Made by a program: the position numbers and the translations under genes
The notes under the pieces: model-generated
The model's input: the letters and a program-made list of their open reading frames with translations, nothing else
What the model was told of the DNA's origin: nothing
Databases searched by the model: none
Shown: in pieces, positions 17,610 to 22,321 of the stretch
Numbering within the stretch: position 1 is the stretch's first letter
How the letters are laid out: the number at the start of each line of letters is the position of its first letter
Assembly: GCA_049999725.1 (NCBI GenBank)
Contig: JBNGIS010037922.1
Span: forward strand, 1-22,321
Source: Haplomitrium mnioides
Lineage: Eukaryota; Marchantiophyta; Haplomitriopsida; Calobryales
Length of the DNA: 22,321 nucleotides
Direction of reading: 5' to 3'

Positions 17610-18296
17610 AGACTACTATTTGTGTGTCTGATTGATTGATTGGTGATCCATATGCATGAATAGAATGCTTTGCCAACTTCACATTGTCATAATGTATACT
17701 TTGATGATGGGGGACTAAAGGTCTACTTTGTTGTTGCTCGTGCAGCTTGTATAAATGTGGGACTAAAGGTCCTGTGCAGCGTTGTGTGCTTAGCAAATTG
17801 GCTAGCTGGACTAAAGATCCTTTGAAATGCTGCTTGCTCAGCAAGTGCAGTGGCTTGACTAAAGGTCCATTGGAATGCTGCTTGCTCAACGAGTGCGTTG
17901 GCTGGACTAAAGGTCCATTGGAATCATTATACAACTTGCTTTCCATCATTTGGCATTGTCTTTTCGACATGAGAACTAAAGGTCCTTTCTGGATTGGTAG
18001 TGGCCTTTTATGGACAGAAGATCCTTTCATTTGTTGGCCATTGAGGACAAAATGTCCTTTTCCCAAATTGAGGTCTTTGTGGACAAAAGGTCCATTCTGA
18101 ATCATTGTGCCTCTGCGGACTAAAGGTCCATTTTTATAGTGCATATCATGAGGGACAGAAGGTCCAACCTCAAATTTTAGACCATGAGAGACAAAAGGTC
18201 TAATCTCAGTATTTGGGCCATAAGAGACAAAAGGTCTATATGCACTTTGGCTATTCTTCCCCTGAATATGAAATGCCATCCTTGAGATGAGTTTGG
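17610..18296 (-). repeat. GPLV-type repeat insert inside the copia reverse transcriptase
   Basis: Between RT block A (AYLYGTLDTQIFMKTPP, ending at 18297) and LIYGLK (from about 17600), where copia RTs normally have some 20-30 residues, lie about 220 residues of low-complexity repeats. Each unit starts with G-P-L-V or a variant (RPFV, GPSV, GPFV, GSLV, RPLV). Five units of 16 residues are on the C-terminal side (17712-17904), then irregular units, then a run of 12-residue units (18081-18237). In DNA these are 13 copies of GGACTAAAGGTCC or close variants. They start at 17712, 17760, 17808, 17856, 17904, 17973, 18012, 18045, 18081, 18117, 18153, 18189 and 18225. Every spacing is a multiple of 3 and the RT frame is retained. 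I know no function for it. Confidence 0.9.
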
Positions 18297-18702
18297 GGGG
18301 TGTCTTCATAAAAATCTGGGTATCTAGAGTACCATATAAGTAGGCTGTGATGACATCCATAATGTGCATAGTAAGATGACGTTGGATAGCAAATGTTATC
18401 ATATATATGTAAGTAAGAGTGTCCATAACAAGTGAGTATGTGAGGTCATAGTCACGTCTAGAAATTTGAGTGTATTCTTTGGCCACTAATCTTGCCTAAT
18501 ATCTTGTAACATCACCTTTTGCACTATATTTGCGAACAAAAATAAATTTGTAATCTGTCAAATATATGTCTGGAAGTGCTGGCATAACAGATCTGAATAC
18601 TTGTCGTTGTATGAGAGAGTCAAGCTCCGAATTTATGGCTTTTTCCCAATGGGGCCAATTGGTTCTTGATTGTGCTTCTCGTACAGATAAAGGATCAGAC
18701 AC
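18297..18702 (-). pseudogene. Copia reverse transcriptase, N-terminal half
   Basis: DPLSVREAQSRTNWPHWEKAI, NSELDSLIQRQVF, YKFIFVRKYSAKGDVTRY, then a stop near 18493, ARLVAKEYTQISRRDYDLTYS, and MHIMDVITAYLYGTLDTQIF with the motif A catalytic Asp. This is textbook copia RT. The conserved sequence stops after FMKTPP, where the repeat insert starts. Confidence 0.92.
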
Positions 18703-19571
18703 ATCCTTGTCTATAGATTGTGATATAGATAGTGCAAATAGATCATCTATAGTGGTCTGGGATCTATCCCATATTTGACTAGTATGAGAATAGTCAATTG
18801 TTATTTCTTAGTTGTCTATCACAACATTCAATGATGTCGATGATTTAGGCCTATTCTTTGAGCCTATAGGTCTGCCATGCTTTGCCTAAGGCTGTATATC
18901 AGTGGTAGAGGTGTCAACTTTTTGAAGTCTTGCTGGTGCATTAGCAACTTCTATATGAGATTTGGTAATGTTGGTTGCATTGTTAAATGCATTAGGTATT
19001 TTAATTAATGTTTGCTATAAATAGAGGAGTCTTCTGACTTTGGTATTGGAATGTCCGTTTCGTTGATCGAAGTCCAATGGCAAGTGTTGGTGTCATATTA
19101 AGTTGTCCTCAAGTTTGGGTTGTACAACTTTATTCTCTTATGTCAGATATGGAAAATATTCTTCAAAGAATTGGCAGTCTATGAATCGAGACTTAAACAC
19201 ATCAGAGGTTGAGGGTTCAAGATATCAGATGATAGAAGGAGATTCAAAACCGATATTTATGCCTTTTTGTCATTGTGGTCCCATCTTTGTTTGATGTGGT
19301 CCTAAGATTGGGACAAGTACGAGGCAGCCAAATGTGCGAAGATGTGATATATCTGTTGGGATTCTCACATCAAGTTGATGTGGGGAATTCTGACTAAATG
19401 TAGATGGTCTGCAACACAATAGAGATGATGCGTGCATAACTACATGTCCACAAGTAGTGGTGGAGAGGTTTGAATTCAGAAGTAATGGTCTTGCTATGAG
19501 TTGTACTCTCTTAATAGCAGATTTTGCAATGCCATTCTGAAAGTGTACATGAGGAACATAATATTGTATGT
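18703..19571 (-). other. Copia integrase-RT linker, decayed
   Basis: This is the position of the variable linker between integrase and RT. Only short frames remain, with a last part (SQIWDRSQTTIDDLFALS) leading into RT. No separate gene is visible on either strand. Confidence 0.65.
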
Positions 19572-20063
19572 CTATACCGACAGATGTGCAGAAATTGTCA
19601 AAATTTGTGAAGAGAATTCTCCGACGTTGTCCACTTTCAAGTTTCTGATTGGGTAATCAAGGAACTGTGCTGAGAGTTTCAAGATTTGAGACAATAGTTT
19701 TGGGAAGACCATGTTTTTGGTTGTAAGAAGAGATACTTCTAACCATTTGGATGATGCATCAATGGTGACAAAGAAGCATTTAAATGGTCTTGAAGGTAGA
19801 TGGATGGGTCCACAAACATCAACGTGGATTCTCTCAAGGAATCGAAGAATTGTGATTGTTGTTTTATCGTGAGAAGGTGTAGTTCTCATTTTGCCTTGTG
19901 CACATGCCAAGCATGGTGTATTCAATGGCAGTGGATGCACATTCTGAGGTGTGCCTTTGCTATAATTTTGATGCGGTAAAACATGTCTCGACTTGGATGC
20001 CCTAGGCGATTGTGCCATGTGAGTGCTGTGGAGACCAGTTTCATGGAGACATGATATGAACAT
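19572..20063 (-). pseudogene. Copia integrase with GAG-pre-integrase segment
   Basis: The zinc-binding end (LACAQGKMRTTPSH) is followed by the integrase core: LERIHVDVCGPIHLPSRPFK with the first catalytic Asp, FFVTIDASSKWLEVSLL, and LKVDNVGEFSSQ with the second. The frame closes before the expected third acidic residue. The frame differs from RT, so at least one frameshift lies between. Confidence 0.9.
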
Positions 20064-20197
20064 ACTTTTTTGATATACAGTCCAAGTGGTGACAGCAAGA
20101 ATGTTTCTTGTATGTTGAAGCTTGTTGTTGTCAGACTCAGGATATGGAGGACTTCAGTGTCATGGAAAGATCCGGTTTGAATGCGAAAACTATTTTG

Positions 20198-20428
20198 TCA
20201 TATATCCTGGAAACTAATGAGATTTTTGGTTGTTGCAGGTGCATAAATTGCAGATTTGATATCTAGTCTTGTTCCATTTAGAAACATTATGGTCGCTCGA
20301 CTATGTCCTTCTTCAATTTGATTGTGGCCGGTAATTGTTGTCACAGGCCTAGAAGAAGGTTTGATTGATGAGAAGTACTTGCGATCTTGCAAAATGGTGT
20401 GCGAAGATCTGCTGTCTACAATGAAGGT
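20198..20428 (-). pseudogene. Copia protease and following segment
   Basis: The minus strand from 20428 reads TFIVDSRSSHTILQDRKYF, the protease active-site region. The catalytic triad D-S-G is D-S-R (Asp codon at 20416-20414). It continues with TTITGHNQIEEGHSRATIMF, NGTRLDIKSAIYAPATTKNL and ISFQDI, as in plant copia proteins. Confidence 0.88.
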
Positions 20429-20567
20429 TATATCAGATTCAATTTTCTATTTTGACATGGGTACATAAGTCATGTGACTTTCAAGATGTATATTGTATTG
20501 TGGATATTCATCCGTGTTTGTCAATTCCATTAAGTTGCTTTGCACTTCATGATTGTGAGGTCTGGTA

Positions 20568-21520
20568 CTATGTTGGTATAATCGCACTAGGTGCGTGCGG
20601 GTGCTCTACACGTGGGTTGGGTGTGGCCACGTGTGCCACATCGAGTATAAGTAGTTTGCTACTAGCGCGGACTAGACATATTCCGCCGACCTCTATGGAG
20701 TTGTTTGCCTCCTCTATTATTCCATGTGTGCTGTGAAGCGGTTTTTGGTGTCGTTGGTATGCGACGGTTGGAATGTTGATCCTTGTTATTGGGATTCTGA
20801 AGTCGACTGTTGGTCGGGTGGTTATAGCTCCCCCTGAATCTGGGATTACCCCGTCCTCTTCCTTTGGAAGAATGTATATTCCTCGAGCGAGGTTAAGGAC
20901 TGGTCCCTGTAAAGTGTGATTTAGGGTTTTGATGAGGAGCGGCATACCTTTGGGGTCTTTTCTTTGCATTTTCCATGAGGAGCAATTGATGCTTTTCAAC
21001 AAGTAGCATGTATGCTATGAGTTTAAAGTACTGAGTGAATTGCATATTGCAATATTGTGATGCCAAAATGAGATTGCTCCAAGGGAAGGTTGATAGAGTT
21101 TTTGCTATTGTTCTTCATCAGTCACAGGGTGACCGCAGATTGCTAGCTGTGAGACAATGCAAAATAGTTTGTTGTTGTAGTTGACGATGGACGTGCGGTC
21201 CTGAACTCGTAGGTTAATCCAATTGTGTCTCGCTGTAGGGAGTGATATGCCTGTAAGATAGTCAAATCTAAGTTTCAGTTCTTTCCATAGTAGATGGAGG
21301 CTATGATAGTTCAGGTATTGAAGTCTTAGGGGTTCCACCAGGTGGTTTTGATCAGGATAAGGGCTCTTGCTGCATCACATGGGGTGATATTGTTGTCTGT
21401 GTTTATAATTTCACGGATCTACTTGGATGTTAAGCAGGTGGCAATGTCTAGTGACCAAGACGAGTAGTTGGAGCCGTCCAATTTTAGAGCTTGGAATTTC
21501 AGAGATTCCACCGATGTCAT
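20568..21520 (-). pseudogene. Copia gag and nucleocapsid region
   Basis: ATG at 21520-21518 gives MTSVESLKFQALKLDGSNYS and SWSLDIATCLTSK, the usual gag start, then a stop. In another frame (21338-21105) follow HLLWKELKLRFDYLTGISLP, HNWINLRVQDRTSIVNYNNK and IVSQLAICGHPVTDEE, which is the UBN2/retrotran_gag_2 domain. The nucleocapsid part (21002-20568) is degenerate; I cannot find an intact CCHC knuckle. Confidence 0.85.
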
Positions 21521-22321
21521 TGTGGATTTGTTCTCTATCTTGCTGAGAATACCTGTGAATGAGAAAGATGAACTAGAATTTTTGGCAAATGCAGCTGCTA
21601 GGTTAGGGCTGCGATTGTTTGTACTTGGTACAGATTGGTGATTGACTTGATTTTTGGTTGATCATGGACCCTTGTACCTGTTTATGTTTTCTTCTTTGAG
21701 TGAAAAGATCAAAAACTAAAATGAAAAACAAGAAAAAACTGACTAGTTGCGTGTCAATTGGTATAAACACCGAGAAATGAAATAAGAAATTGATGTGGCT
21801 AATGGATGAAAAAAATGCCATGTATTTGTATGTATCTATTGCTTCTCGTGTGCAAGTAGTATGTCCTCTTAGATCTTCCTTGTGTGTCCTCTTAGAGCTA
21901 AAACATAGCCTAGTCTTCAATCGTTGTTGTGCCTCTCTGCAATACTGATTCTATAACAAGAAAAGAAAGATAACAGTTGCAGGTATTGGCAGATAGGGGT
22001 TGAGCGTCGGAGGTGACAGGGGTCAGCATTTCTTGTTAGTATGATTCTCCTGTAACCTCTATTAGAAGTAGTTCAAAATCAACAAATATGTCCTTTGTGA
22101 GGGATAGATTTGTTTAGAGAACGGAAAGAATCAATCCAAGATGATCAAAGAATGGGTTGAGAAATTTGAACTAAGAAGTTTGGAGAACAGAGTGAAAGAG
22201 CTAGAAGTTGTAGGGTGCAATGTTGCTCTTTGTTAACTATTGATGTAGCTTCTTGTATAGTTGCATGTGTGAAGAACAACCGCTACTTTGAACCATGAAC
22301 AGGCTACTCAGAACATGAACT
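21521..22321. other. Sequence upstream of copia gag; no LTR or PBS found
   Basis: For an intact element a primer-binding site and a copy of the 109-bp LTR would be expected within a few hundred bases. I see neither; a stretch near 21940-21960 (ctgattctataaca) only faintly resembles one. A 105-codon minus ORF at 21603-21920 has no recognisable family. The 5' end may be rearranged, or the leader may be unusually long with the LTR beyond the window. Confidence 0.4.

Larger units (their letters stand above)
15865..21520 (-). mobile_element. Ty1/copia LTR retrotransposon, decayed, with an unusual repeat insert in RT
   Basis: In minus orientation: gag (21520 leftward), nucleocapsid region, protease, GAG-pre-integrase, integrase, RT, RNase H, 3' noncoding region, polypurine tract and 3' LTR (15973-15865). 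Integrase before RT is the Ty1/copia order. RT through RNase H (18702-16444) keeps one frame, broken only by stops; gag-integrase has several frameshifts. It inserted into gypsy element 2. The 5' LTR and primer-binding site are not visible up to 22321. The catalytic YVDD is YVDN and the protease DSG is DSR, so it is inactive. Confidence 0.92.

Noticed and set aside
17712-18237. CRISPR-like array, or a grass-type MITE carrying the GGGACTAAAGGTCC motif
   Set aside because: A plant nuclear retroelement is not a CRISPR locus, and the repeats are not identical. The motif resembles a well-known grass repeat, but there are no terminal inverted repeats or target duplication, and the RT frame runs through, so I treat it as a coding repeat.
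21603-21920. 105-codon minus-strand ORF upstream of copia gag
   Set aside because: It is upstream of the gag start, has a hydrophobic, low-complexity composition, and shows no family motif. It is most likely chance in AT-rich sequence.

Overview
The window is nuclear DNA of a land plant. The reasons are a nuclear-type tRNA-Pro gene, two genes of plant families split by short GT/AG introns, and a long right-hand block of nested Ty3/gypsy, Ty1/copia and LINE elements with plant-type features, including an initiator-Met primer-binding site and a chromodomain. A run of 10 N marks a draft assembly. I cannot name the species.

Left, genic part (1-5100): a tRNA-Pro(AGG) on the minus strand at 247-318, then two minus-strand protein genes. 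The first is a three-exon 2-oxoglutarate/Fe(II)-dependent dioxygenase (1114-2437, 364 aa; HxD...H and RxS present). The second is a four-exon TSJT1/aluminium-induced-type protein (3085-4401, 261 aa; LRDR motif), with an ABRE-like and a site-II-like element upstream. I derived all splice junctions from GT/AG signals, frame continuity and family alignment. About 5100-5590 is AT-rich, with nothing I can recognise.

Right, repeat part (5591-22321): everything recognisable is nested repeats in minus orientation. A minisatellite of about 69 bp (14 units seen) is split by a complete but decayed Ty3/gypsy chromovirus (element 1, 5899-13066; LTRs of about 470 bp, target duplication gtagt/atagt). Element 1 is itself split inside its chromodomain by a 5'-truncated LINE (6430-8341). 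The minisatellite resumes at 13067-13763 and then meets the 3' LTR of a second copy of the same gypsy family (element 2, 13764-15864). Element 2 carries a solo LTR of another family (14259-14535, duplication cattc, with the N gap inside it). It is cut at 15864/15865 by a Ty1/copia element whose 3' LTR is only 109 bp and whose body runs to about 21520. The copia 5' LTR is not in the window.

All retroelement reading frames are broken. Many stops fit TGG>TAG/TAA/TGA, CGA>TGA and CAG>TAG changes, as expected from deamination of methylated cytosine in silenced elements.

The most unusual object is a stretch of about 690 bp (17610-18296) inside the copia reverse transcriptase. It adds about 220 residues of G-P-L-V-centred repeats between two conserved RT blocks. 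Thirteen copies of a 13-nt near-palindrome (GGACTAAAGGTCC) lie in it, every spacing is a multiple of 3, and the RT frame is the same on both sides. I do not know this arrangement from any copia family.
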